NCBI GenBank assembly: GCA_003058495.1
Contig: QBVC01000015.1
Coordinates: 1-64,000, forward strand
From: a gamma proteobacterium symbiont of Ctena orbiculata
GTDB taxonomy: Bacteria; Pseudomonadota; Gammaproteobacteria; Chromatiales; Chromatiaceae
Length of the DNA stretch: 64,000 bases
Reading direction: 5' to 3'
In this document: one piece after another, positions 44,930 to 53,430 of the stretch
Layout of the letters: every line of letters begins with the position of its first letter
Numbering within the stretch: the first letter of the stretch is position 1
Translations under genes and position numbers: made by a program
Notes under the pieces: generated by a model
The model's database searches: none
The model's input: the letters and a program-made list of their open reading frames with translations, nothing else
What the model was told of the DNA's origin: nothing

Positions 44930-45568
44930 ATGTCGAATGAGATCCCAACCCCCATTGAGATCAAACTGCATCAAAAATCCCGTCTATTGACGCTGCGATT
45001 TTCCGACGGCATGAGCTTTGAACTCCCTTGCGAATATCTGCGTGTCTTCTCCACGGCGGCAGAGGTCAAGGCGAGCGACTCCCCCGTTACCGGCAAGGAG
45101 TCTGTCAACATCACCCGAATCGAACCCCAGGGGCAGTATGCGGTGCGCCTCCTTTTCGATGACGGCCACGATACCGGAATCTACTCCTGGGAGAGCCTCT
45201 ACCGGTTGGGTATGGAGCAGGAAAGGAACTGGGCCGACTACCTGGCCAGGCTTGAGGCCATCGGCTACCAGCGCAAGGAGACAGGGGGACAGGAGCGCCG
45301 GATCAAGCTCTACTACTTCTCCTGGCTGGCGAACAAAACCGGCAGAGAGAGTGAAGAGCTGGTGCTGCCGCCATCCGTGACGACCGTAACGGAGCTGCTG
45401 GACCTCCTCAGGAAGCGCCGTTATCAAATCGCCCAGGTCTTCGATGAATCGCTCTTGAGACCCACCGTCAACAAGCAGTTCGCGGAGTTTTTCACCCGCC
45501 TGGAAGATGGGGACGAGGTGGCCTTGGTACCCAATCGCCCGACACCGCCCGCAACGCCTGATATCTAG
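44930..45568 (+). CDS. DUF971 protein fused to a MoaD/ThiS-like ubiquitin fold
   Basis: This 212-residue protein has DUF971 in residues 1-115 (FSDGMSFELPCEYLRVFS, VNITRIEPQGQYAVRLLFDDGHDTGIYSWESL), a domain also found in Fe-S protein-related contexts. Residues 125-205 look like MoaD: IKLYYFSWLANKTGRESEELVLP, then VTELLDLLRKRR and LEDGDEVALVPNRP. MoaD normally ends in Gly-Gly for thiocarboxylate formation, but this protein ends PPATPDI. It may be a non-conjugating adaptor. No moa genes flank it. Confidence 0.85.
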   Translation: MSNEIPTPIEIKLHQKSRLLTLRFSDGMSFELPCEYLRVFSTAAEVKASDSPVTGKESVNITRIEPQGQYAVRLLFDDGHDTGIYSWESLYRLGMEQERNWADYLARLEAIGYQRKETGGQERRIKLYYFSWLANKTGRESEELVLPPSVTTVTELLDLLRKRRYQIAQVFDESLLRPTVNKQFAEFFTRLEDGDEVALVPNRPTPPATPDI

Positions 45569-45603
45569 CACCGCCCGCCGGTCGCGCAGGATCGGGAATC
45601 GGC

Positions 45604-46554
45604 TCAGTTCAGATCGAAGTTTAGAACCTGCGGTTTGCCGTTGCGCACGATCTCGACCTGGATGCTCGTCACATCCTTCAATTTTTCGATCAGCTTCATC
45701 GCCTCCTGATCGTTGGAGAGGGCGATGCCGTTTACCGAGGTGACCAGGTCCGAGGGCCGTACCCCCAGTTGGTTGTAGAGTTCGCGATTCTTCTGCGGCA
45801 GTATCCGGTACCCTTTCATGCCCTCCCTGGATTTGACCGGCACAAAACGCACGTACTCAAAAATCTTGAGCGGCTCATTACGCAACACGTCGCTGTATTT
45901 GCTGAGATTTTTACTTGGCCTCTGTTCTGCGGCGCTGGGGCCTGTACTCAACCTGGTTGCGCCTTTGGAGGATGCCGGTCTTTTTCTGGCCGCCGGGGCC
46001 GATCTTTTCGAGACCTTGGGAAAACGCAATGTTTCCGACTGCCCATTTCTCGACAGCACCACCCGGTCGTTGAATACCGCCTGCAAGGTAACCCCCGACA
46101 TCACGGCGTTGCCGACTTTATAATATTTTTGCACGTTGCCCGAGGTGCCGATTATCGCCTCCCCCTTATCGGCTTCATCGGCGACGAACACCCCATGCAG
46201 GGTCAGGTTGAGTCGGGTTTCAGGCGCCTTGGTATCGATCTTCTTTACCGCTTTAGGGGCCCCCGCGACCCCGAAGAGATGCAGATTCGCCACGCTGTCG
46301 AGCCGGTTGGTTGCACCCCTGTTGCTCATGGCGGGTGTTGTTTTCCCCCCCTGTTTCAGCGTCTGCTGCTGAATCTCCGGCGCCGGAATCAGACTCCAGG
46401 TGAGTTCCGCCGCACGCCAGCTGATCAGCAGCACCAGCAGCAGCGCCAGCGCCACCGGCAGCTGCTTGGTCAGCAGATTCTCCAGCCACTTTGGCGCGCT
46501 CTTTTCTGACATCCAGCCGTTGAGATAGGCTTGGGCCTGTGTCGCGATATTCAT
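45604..46554 (-). CDS. gspC: Type II secretion protein GspC
   Basis: This 316-residue protein has one N-terminal helix (LPVALALLLVLLISWRAAELTW), a homology region (LNLTLHGVFVADEADKGEAIIG, YYKVGNAVMSGVTLQAVFNDRVVLSRNG), and a C-terminal PDZ domain (GYRILPQKNRELYNQLGVRPSDLVTSVNGIAL). GspC links the inner-membrane platform to the secretin GspD in T2SS. No other gsp gene is present in the window; the remainder of the system would be elsewhere. It is convergent with 44930. Confidence 0.88.
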   Translation of the reverse strand: MNIATQAQAYLNGWMSEKSAPKWLENLLTKQLPVALALLLVLLISWRAAELTWSLIPAPEIQQQTLKQGGKTTPAMSNRGATNRLDSVANLHLFGVAGAPKAVKKIDTKAPETRLNLTLHGVFVADEADKGEAIIGTSGNVQKYYKVGNAVMSGVTLQAVFNDRVVLSRNGQSETLRFPKVSKRSAPAARKRPASSKGATRLSTGPSAAEQRPSKNLSKYSDVLRNEPLKIFEYVRFVPVKSREGMKGYRILPQKNRELYNQLGVRPSDLVTSVNGIALSNDQEAMKLIEKLKDVTSIQVEIVRNGKPQVLNFDLN

Positions 46555-46577
46555 CTAACTCCCCGCATATCCGGCCG

Positions 46578-47180
46578 CTACTCCGGATATCGCATAAGCT
46601 TGGGCTTTAATTTGAAGCTCTTTTTTATCTTAGCAGCCATTTTTTCAGCCAATCTGTGATCCACCTCCGGTCCGACTCGAATCCGATAGTGCTGTTTACC
46701 GTTCAGCTTCACCTTCTCCATCTGCGCCGGAAGATCGGCCTTACGTAGCTGTTCGACCAGTTTTTTCGCATTATTCTCATTGGTAAGGCTGGCAACCTGG
46801 ATCACCCAGGCTGTGGGCGAGGGTCTTGCGGGTGAACTCCGGGGCGCACCCTCGGGCTTTGCGGCAGGCGGGGTACTCTCCTTGACCGGGGCCGGTTTCG
46901 CTTCGGGGGTCGGTTCGGCTTCAGCCTTGGATGCCGGTTTGGATTCAGATTTCGCAACCGGGGGAGCAGCCTGCCGCTGCTCGATCGCCCTTTGCTGTTG
47001 ACTCCCCGCTTCCGGCAGGGGTCTTCTTACCGGGGGTTTGGCCGGTATTTTGTAGTCCGAGACAGTGCGTCGCTCGACCGGCTCTTCGATCAACATGGGC
47101 ACGAATATCACCACCAATGCGACAAGCACCGCGCCACCCAACAGTCGCTGTTTTAATCTCTCCTCCAGTGCCATATCCAC
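46578..47180 (-). CDS. dedD: SPOR-domain protein (DedD-like)
   Basis: The 200-residue protein has one helix (LLGGAVLVALVVIFVPMLI), a Pro/Ala/Lys/Glu-rich linker, and a C-terminal SPOR domain (WVIQVASLTNENNAKKLVEQLRKADLPAQMEKV, YRIRVGPEVD). SPOR domains bind denuded glycan strands at the division site. Position after folC matches DedD in Gammaproteobacteria. cvpA and purF, which normally follow, are absent and gspC is there instead. Confidence 0.87.
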   Translation of the reverse strand: MDMALEERLKQRLLGGAVLVALVVIFVPMLIEEPVERRTVSDYKIPAKPPVRRPLPEAGSQQQRAIEQRQAAPPVAKSESKPASKAEAEPTPEAKPAPVKESTPPAAKPEGAPRSSPARPSPTAWVIQVASLTNENNAKKLVEQLRKADLPAQMEKVKLNGKQHYRIRVGPEVDHRLAEKMAAKIKKSFKLKPKLMRYPE

Positions 47181-47276
47181 TATTCCAGCTTACGATTCAG
47201 TAACAGGTTGAACCCTATGCAGGGATTCAGTCCTTGTCTGTTGATCCAAGTATATCAGTTCAATCCCCGATCTCCC

Positions 47277-48545
47277 TCATGCCAGATCCAAATAGTGCAT
47301 AGCCTCTCCCACAATCCGGAAAGAGCCGAAGACAAGCAGCAGATCTTCCGGCCCTGCCTGGTCGCGACAGGCACCGTAGGCCTCGGCAAATCCCTGGTGG
47401 CAGCTGACAGGCTGTTTCACCTCGGCCCCTCTCAGGGCCATGGCAAGTTGCTCCGCCCTGCGCCCTCTCCAGCCATCCAGGTCGATCAGATGCCAACCGG
47501 CCAGGTAGGGACCGATCAACTCGACCGCATCGGCCGCATCCTTATCTTCCAGCATCCCGAACAGCGCATACACACTCCCCTGCCAATGCAACTGCTGCAG
47601 GGCCTCGCCGAGGCTTTCCAGGGATTGCCTGTTATGGGCCACATCCAGGAGCATCGCGGGCTTTCCTGCCACGAACTGCAGCCGTCCCGGCAGCCTGACC
47701 TGCTGCAATCCCCGGGCGATCAGATCCGGTTGCAACGGAAAGCTCTCCTGCAGCAGACGGCAGACCATGACCACCGCACTGGCGTTCTGCAGTTGCCTGC
47801 CGCCGGTCAAGCCCGGTGCCGGAAGCTCCAGTACCTCGCCATCCGGACCCCGCCACTGCCAACCCTGCGGTGTCGGGCGATAGTCGAATTCCCGGGTCGA
47901 GAGATAGATATCGGCATCCAGCTGTTCGGCCTGTGCAAGAACCGACTGCGGCATGGCCCGATCACCCAGGACGACGGGCCTGCGGCGGCGGATGATGCCC
48001 GCCTTCTCCCTGCCGATCGTTTCGATATCGTCTCCGAGCCAGTCGGTATGATCCAGATCCACCGTGGTGATCAGGGCAACATCCGCATCGATGATGTTCA
48101 CCGCATCGAGACGGCCTCCCAGCCCCACTTCAAGGATGATCAGCTCCGGTCTCTCCGCGGCGAAACAGATCAATGCGGCCAGGGTGGCAAACTCGAAATA
48201 GCTCAGGCTTATCTGTTCCCTGGCCCGGTCGATCATCTCGAAGGCACGGCACAGCTGCCGATCCGAGACGGGTTCGCCATTGAGGCGGATGCGTTCGTTG
48301 TAACGTACCAGGTGGGGTGAGGTAAAGCAGCCCACCGTGATCCCGGCCCGGGTGTAGATCGATTCCAGCAGCGCCACGGAGGAGCCTTTGCCGTTGGTGC
48401 CGGCAACGGTCACCACCTTGCCCTGAACACCCTCCGGTCGCAGCCTGCGCCATACGGTTGCAACCCGCTGCAATCCAAGGTCTATCTCTGTCGGGTGGTA
48501 GCTGTTCTGCCATTCGAGCCACTGCTGCAAACTCTCAAAGCGCAC
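47277..48545 (-). CDS. folC: Folylpolyglutamate/dihydrofolate synthase
   Basis: The GTG at 48545 gives RFESLQQWLEWQNSYHPTEIDLGL, the normal FolC start, with GGAG upstream; the frame is open further up but those residues are not family-like. The enzyme of about 422 residues has the P-loop VTVAGTNGKGSSVALLE, the region YFEFATLAALICFA, and the metal/ATP motif IILEVGLGGRLDAVNI. It adds glutamate to folates. It sits between accD and the SPOR gene. Confidence 0.94.
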   Translation of the reverse strand: MRFESLQQWLEWQNSYHPTEIDLGLQRVATVWRRLRPEGVQGKVVTVAGTNGKGSSVALLESIYTRAGITVGCFTSPHLVRYNERIRLNGEPVSDRQLCRAFEMIDRAREQISLSYFEFATLAALICFAAERPELIILEVGLGGRLDAVNIIDADVALITTVDLDHTDWLGDDIETIGREKAGIIRRRRPVVLGDRAMPQSVLAQAEQLDADIYLSTREFDYRPTPQGWQWRGPDGEVLELPAPGLTGGRQLQNASAVVMVCRLLQESFPLQPDLIARGLQQVRLPGRLQFVAGKPAMLLDVAHNRQSLESLGEALQQLHWQGSVYALFGMLEDKDAADAVELIGPYLAGWHLIDLDGWRGRRAEQLAMALRGAEVKQPVSCHQGFAEAYGACRDQAGPEDLLLVFGSFRIVGEAMHYLDLA

Positions 48546-48689
48546 CGGCAAGACTCCATAGGCCGCTATCGCCAATCCCTCGTCGAGGCACAAAATACAT
48601 AAATATGTTATTTGAAATCAAAAGCTCAATTTTGACAGCCAAGGCAGGACCGATACGGCCTGGATCTACGTCGGCCGCATCGGCAGCGA

Positions 48690-49550
48690 TCAGGCTTTGG
48701 GTCTGTTCAACATGATAGTAAGCAGATCGGCAATTCGATCCCGCATATCACGCCGGTCGATGATCATATCGATGGCGCCATGGTCGAGGAGAAACTCGCT
48801 GCGCTGAAAACCTTCGGGCAGTTTCTCGCGCACTGTCTGTTCGATTACCCTGGGCCCGGCAAAACCGATCAGGGCGTTGGGTTCCGCCACATTGATGTCA
48901 CCCAGCATCGCCAGGCTGGCGGAGACACCGCCCATGGTGGGATCCGTCATCACCGAGATGAAGGGGAGACCGCGCTTCTGCAGCCGCTCCAGGGCGGCGC
49001 TTGTCTTCGCCATCTGCATCAGGGAGAAGAGCGACTCCTGCATCCGCGCCCCGCCACTGGCGGAAAAACAGATCAGAGGGGTATGCCGCTCCAAGGCCAT
49101 GTTGACGGCGCGCACGAAGCGCTCGCCGACGACCGATCCCATCGAGCCCCCCATGAAACTGAACTCAAAGGCGGCAACCACCAGATCTATTCCCTTCAAC
49201 TGGCCGCGCATGGCGACCAGCGCCTCTTTCTCTCCCGATCCCTTCTGCGCCTGGCTGAGACGCTCCTTGTATTTTTTACTGTCCTTGAATTTCAGCGGAT
49301 CAACCGATTCCAGGCTTGCCCCGATCTCCTCCTGGGGTTCGGGATCGAGAAAGGTCTCGAGGCGACGCCTGGCGCCGATGCGGTTGTGATGGTTGCATTT
49401 GGGGCAGACATCCAGATTCCTTTCCATCTCCGCACGGTAGAGTATGGCGCTGCAACCCGGACACTTGGCCCAGAGGCCCTCGGGAACCGCGCGCTTGTGC
49501 CCTGCATCCGTGCGGATGCGGCTCGGCATCAGTTTTTCGAACCAACTCAT
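48690..49550 (-). CDS. accD: Acetyl-CoA carboxylase carboxyltransferase subunit beta
   Basis: The 286-residue protein has an N-terminal four-Cys zinc finger ([23 protein letters not shown]), and the carboxyltransferase fold with [28 protein letters not shown] and the oxyanion region [15 protein letters not shown]. It transfers CO2 from biotin to acetyl-CoA with AccA. Position between trpA and folC is the gammaproteobacterial order. Confidence 0.96.
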   Translation of the reverse strand: MSWFEKLMPSRIRTDAGHKRAVPEGLWAKCPGCSAILYRAEMERNLDVCPKCNHHNRIGARRRLETFLDPEPQEEIGASLESVDPLKFKDSKKYKERLSQAQKGSGEKEALVAMRGQLKGIDLVVAAFEFSFMGGSMGSVVGERFVRAVNMALERHTPLICFSASGGARMQESLFSLMQMAKTSAALERLQKRGLPFISVMTDPTMGGVSASLAMLGDINVAEPNALIGFAGPRVIEQTVREKLPEGFQRSEFLLDHGAIDMIIDRRDMRDRIADLLTIMLNRPKA

Positions 49551-49625
49551 AGGATGTACTCGACCTTTGTTATCTCGTTGTCTGCATCGGAAACAGGGGG
49601 TGTCGGCATACAGAAAACTACCGCA

Positions 49626-50435
49626 TCACTCTGCCCTGTCCATTGCCAATCTCATGGCTGAGATGACTTCTCGCAAAGATGCACCTATCTTTTCCGGTGC
49701 TTCGGCGAGGGCCTCGACACGGGAAACCAGCGCACTACCGACGACTACCGCGTCGGCAAGCCTGGAGACTGCGGCGGCCGTCTCTGCATCCTTGATGCCG
49801 AAACCGACACCCACCGGCAGATCGGTTGCCGCCCGGATCTCACCCAGCTTCTCATCCAGGGAGTGCAGATCCAAATGGCTTGCACCTGTCACTCCTTTTA
49901 TGGAGACATAGTAGACGAAGCCCCCCGCCAAGTCACAGATCCGCTGAATGCGCTCTTTGGTACTGGTGGGCGCAACAAGGAAGATCTGATCGATGGCTTC
50001 GGCCTGCAGCAGCCGCTGCAGTTCACCGCCCTCCTCGGGGGGAATATCGACCACCAGTATACCATCCACGCCCGCCTCTGCCGCCTGGCCGGCGAACTGC
50101 TCATATCCCATCACTTCAATGGGATTGAGGTAACCCATCAAAATCACCGGCGTGTCGCTATCCAGCTGCCTGAACTGGGCCACCATCTCCAATACGTCAC
50201 GCAGGCTGACATGGTACTCAAGGGCCCGTTCGCTGGCCCTCTGTATCACCGGCCCGTCGGCCATGGGATCGGAAAAGGGCACCCCCAACTCGATCAGATC
50301 GGCGCCGGTGGAGACCAGATCGTGCATCAGATCGACGGTAATCTCCGGGATCGGATCACCGGCGGTGATGAAAGGGATCAGCGCCTTTCTGCCCTCGGCC
50401 CTGAGCCGGGAAAACCTCTTCGCTATCCGACTCAT
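49626..50435 (-). CDS. trpA: Tryptophan synthase alpha subunit
   Basis: The 269-residue TIM barrel has [36 protein letters not shown] with the catalytic Glu and Asp, [12 protein letters not shown], and GVGFGIKD. It cleaves indole-glycerol phosphate to indole. It overlaps trpB by four bases (ATGA). Confidence 0.96.
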   Translation of the reverse strand: MSRIAKRFSRLRAEGRKALIPFITAGDPIPEITVDLMHDLVSTGADLIELGVPFSDPMADGPVIQRASERALEYHVSLRDVLEMVAQFRQLDSDTPVILMGYLNPIEVMGYEQFAGQAAEAGVDGILVVDIPPEEGGELQRLLQAEAIDQIFLVAPTSTKERIQRICDLAGGFVYYVSIKGVTGASHLDLHSLDEKLGEIRAATDLPVGVGFGIKDAETAAAVSRLADAVVVGSALVSRVEALAEAPEKIGASLREVISAMRLAMDRAE

Positions 50436-51646
50436 AGCTGGATCCCCTCCCGCGCCGCGACCGTGTGCATGTCCTTGTCACCCCGTCCCGAGAGGTTGAC
50501 CAGGATTATCTGCTCCGCACTCATGGTAGCGGCAAGCTTTGCCGCATAGGCGAGGGCGTGACTCGATTCGAGCGCCGGAATGATGCCCTCTATGCGGGTC
50601 AGATCATGGAATGCGGCCAGGGCCTGATCGTCGGTGACCGCGACATAGTTCGCCCTGCCGCTGTCTTTCAGCCAGGCATGCTCCGGTCCGACCCCTGGGT
50701 AGTCGAGCCCGGCGGAGATGGAGTGGGTCTCGATGATCTGCCCGTCCGCATCTTCCATCAGATAGGTACGGTTGCCATGCAGCACACCCGGCCTTCCGGC
50801 ACAGAGCGGTGCCGCATGGTTGCCGCTCTCCAGACCATCCCCCGCCGCCTCGACGCCATAGATGGCGATCTCCGGATCGTCCAGGTAGGGATAGAAGAGG
50901 CCGATGGCGTTTGAACCGCCGCCGACGCAGGCGACCAGTGCATCCGGCTGCCGTCCCGCTTGCTGCGCCATCTGGCTGCGCGACTCGCGGCCGATCACCG
51001 ACTGGAAATCGCGCACCATTGCCGGATAGGGGTGGGGTCCGGCGACCGTGCCGATGATGTAGAAGGTGTTGTCCACATTGGTCACCCAATCGCGCATCGC
51101 CTCATTGAGGGCGTCCTTGAGGGTCTTGGAGCCCGACTCGACCGCCCTCACCTCGGCGCCCAGCAACCGCATGCGGTAGACGTTCGCCTCCTGCCGGGCG
51201 ATATCGACAGCCCCCATGTAGACAACGCACTCCAATCCCAACCGCGCGGCGACGGTGGCGCTGGCAACCCCATGCTGACCGGCGCCGGTCTCGGCGATGA
51301 TACGGCTCTTGCCCATGTGTCTTGCGAGTAGCGCCTGCCCCACGGTGTTGTTGACCTTGTGGGCGCCGGTATGATTCAGATCCTCCCGCTTGAGGTAGAT
51401 CTGGGCGCCGCCCAGCTGCTCACTCCAGCGTTTGGCATGGTAGATGGGAGAGGGCCGTCCGACGTAATGCGCGAGATCCTGGTCCAACTCCTCGAGAAAC
51501 GCCCGATCCTGCATGTAGTGTTGGTAGGCTTGGCGTAACTCCTGCAGCGGCGCCATCAGGGTTTCAGAGACAAAGAGCCCGCCGTACGGACCGAAATGCC
51601 CCTGACTATCGGGCAGGGACCCGATGATCTTCTCAGTTGTCTCCAC
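50432..51646 (-). CDS. trpB: Tryptophan synthase beta subunit
   Basis: A GTG at 51646 with GGGAG six bases upstream gives about 404 residues, the usual length; it overlaps the trpF stop by 14 bases. Motifs are [13 protein letters not shown], the PLP lysine region [27 protein letters not shown], and the phosphate loop [10 protein letters not shown]. It joins indole to serine. Overlap on both sides indicates a tight trpFBA operon. Confidence 0.96.
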   Translation of the reverse strand: METTEKIIGSLPDSQGHFGPYGGLFVSETLMAPLQELRQAYQHYMQDRAFLEELDQDLAHYVGRPSPIYHAKRWSEQLGGAQIYLKREDLNHTGAHKVNNTVGQALLARHMGKSRIIAETGAGQHGVASATVAARLGLECVVYMGAVDIARQEANVYRMRLLGAEVRAVESGSKTLKDALNEAMRDWVTNVDNTFYIIGTVAGPHPYPAMVRDFQSVIGRESRSQMAQQAGRQPDALVACVGGGSNAIGLFYPYLDDPEIAIYGVEAAGDGLESGNHAAPLCAGRPGVLHGNRTYLMEDADGQIIETHSISAGLDYPGVGPEHAWLKDSGRANYVAVTDDQALAAFHDLTRIEGIIPALESSHALAYAAKLAATMSAEQIILVNLSGRGDKDMHTVAAREGIQL

Positions 51647-52256
51647 GCTTGACTCCCGCAATAAATGCCTCAATTTTTGCCGCGTCTTTTATACCCTTCG
51701 AACGTTCGACTCCACCGCTCACATCCACTGCATAGGGATGCACCTGGGCGATCGCCTGAGCCACGTTCTGCGCATCCAGTCCACCCGCCAGGATTATCCT
51801 CGAAGCCAGGGATCCGGGGATTCGACCCCAATCGAATCGCTGGCCGGTGCCTCCGGGCAGTCCTGCCTGATAGCTGTCCAGGAGCAGACCCGCCGCACTG
51901 CCATAGCGCTGTTCCGCCTCTGCCAGGTCTATCCCCTCCCGCATGCGGATCGCCTTGATCCAGGGCCTGGAGTAGCCCGAACATTCCTCGGCGCTCTCGT
52001 CACCATGAAACTGCAGCAGATCGATCGGTACCTGCCGAATCGCCCTCTCGATCGCCTCCCGCTCCTCGTTTACGAAAAGTCCGACCACGGTAACAAACGG
52101 CGGCAGTCCCCGCACAATGGCCTTGGCCTGCTGCAGGCTGACGGCGCGCGGACTGGGGGGATAGAAGACCAGTCCGATGGCATCCGCGCCGAGGCGGACC
52201 GCATCGGCTGCGTCTTCAGCACGGGTGATGCCACATATTTTGATACGCGTTCTCAT
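51633..52256 (-). CDS. trpF: Phosphoribosylanthranilate isomerase
   Basis: The start at 52256 ([19 protein letters not shown]) gives 207 residues and the family N-terminus; an upstream methionine would add 26 unrelated residues. Other motifs are [28 protein letters not shown] and [11 protein letters not shown], and the C-terminal [16 protein letters not shown]. It catalyses the third step of the pathway from anthranilate. Directly precedes trpB, with truA about 90 bp upstream. Confidence 0.96.
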   Translation of the reverse strand: MRTRIKICGITRAEDAADAVRLGADAIGLVFYPPSPRAVSLQQAKAIVRGLPPFVTVVGLFVNEEREAIERAIRQVPIDLLQFHGDESAEECSGYSRPWIKAIRMREGIDLAEAEQRYGSAAGLLLDSYQAGLPGGTGQRFDWGRIPGSLASRIILAGGLDAQNVAQAIAQVHPYAVDVSGGVERSKGIKDAAKIEAFIAGVKRGDN

Positions 52257-52344
52257 AAGCTGCTGAAAGATACAGTAAGCCACACCCCGAGGCCAGTCTT
52301 GAGCACTCTGCAGGGATGCCTGCCTCGACCTCAATCAGCCAGGC

Positions 52345-53118
52345 TCAAAATCCCAATTGGGGAGGATCGGGAATTGCGAACTCCGCCGGATAGTCGACCT
52401 TGGTCAAATAGAGGCCTTGGGGCGGTGCCGTGACCCCGCCCAGGGTGCGATCACGCAGCTCCAGCACCTCCCGGGTCCACGATTCCTCCTGTTCCCCCTT
52501 GCCGATGGCGATCAGGACACCGGCGATGTTGCGTACCATATGGTGGAGAAAGGCATTGGCATGGACCTCGATCGAGATCAATTCACCCACTCTTTCGACA
52601 TCCAGGCTGTGAATAGTTCTGTTCGGGTGTTTGGCCTGACAACCCATCGCCCTGTAGGAAGAGAAATCGTGATTGCCCAGCAGCGTCTGCGCCGCCCGGT
52701 GCATCCTTGATTCGTCCAGGGGCTGGTGAATCCAGACCGCCCGGTTGCGCCACTGTGCGGAGCGATAGCGCCGGTTCAGGATCAGGTATCGGTAGCGCCT
52801 CCCCAGCGCGGAAAAGCGTGCATGAAAGCTGTCCGGCACCTCTTGCGCCCAGCCGATGCTGATATCCGCGGGCAGATTGACATTGCCGCCCAGCACCCAT
52901 GAGCGCTCCGACCTCGCTGCATCGGTTTCGAAGTGGACCACCTGCCCGGTGGCATGCACGCCGCAGTCGGTGCGGCCCGCGCAGTGTACCGTCACGGCAT
53001 GATCGGCCACCCTGGAGAGCGCCTGCTGCAACGACTCCTGGACACTTCTGACATCCCCCTGGAACTGCCAGCCGTGAAATGCGCTGCCGTCGTATTCCAC
53101 ACCCAGAGCTATTTTCAT
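52345..53118 (-). CDS. truA: tRNA pseudouridine(38-40) synthase
   Basis: The 257-residue protein has GVEYDGSAFHGWQFQ, the catalytic Asp motif CAGRTDCGVHATGQVVHFE, and the region ANAFLHHMVRNIAGVLIAIGKG. It modifies the anticodon arm of many tRNAs. Position between fimV and trpF is conserved. Confidence 0.96.
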   Translation of the reverse strand: MKIALGVEYDGSAFHGWQFQGDVRSVQESLQQALSRVADHAVTVHCAGRTDCGVHATGQVVHFETDAARSERSWVLGGNVNLPADISIGWAQEVPDSFHARFSALGRRYRYLILNRRYRSAQWRNRAVWIHQPLDESRMHRAAQTLLGNHDFSSYRAMGCQAKHPNRTIHSLDVERVGELISIEVHANAFLHHMVRNIAGVLIAIGKGEQEESWTREVLELRDRTLGGVTAPPQGLYLTKVDYPAEFAIPDPPQLGF

Positions 53119-53142
53119 CTAATACCCTGATACAAAAGAATT

Positions 53143-53184
53143 AACCGCAAATGAACGCCAATTACCGCGAATCGTCGCAAATGG
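53143..53184. repeat. Intergenic repeat copies in the truA-fimV gap
   Basis: The gap 53119-53430 has the ATGAACGCCAATTACCGCG-type repeat at 53143-53184 and its inverted form CGCGTTTATTGGCGG at 53313-53327, related to the copy at 27145-27177. The remainder of the gap, apart from the fimV terminator at 53377-53405, holds nothing identified. Confidence 0.5.
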
Positions 53185-53376
53185 CAAGACAATGTCGTCT
53201 GTCACCACGCAAACAAATAGCTGGAACCTTTATACCTCCTCTTTGGGATCTCAAATATAATCGCGCTTGAGTTGCACATCATGAATAGACTCTATCCTGA
53301 TTCTGAACATTTCGCGTTTATTGGCGGTTTGTTCTTTATTTTATGAATTTCCCAAATGATCTGAGCCAAGGGCAAT

Positions 53377-53405
53377 AAAAAAGGGTGCACTGGTTGGTGC
53401 ACCCC
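53377..53405 (-). terminator. Intrinsic terminator after fimV
   Basis: On the minus strand a perfect stem GGGTGCAC/GTGCACCC with a six-base loop is followed by six T. It lies 26 bp after the fimV stop. Confidence 0.85.
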
Positions 53406-53430
53406 TTATAGAGATTGGAGAAACCCTGAC

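Noticed and set aside
47208-48320. 370-residue plus-strand frame opposite folC
   Set aside because: Shadow of folC with no recognisable domain.
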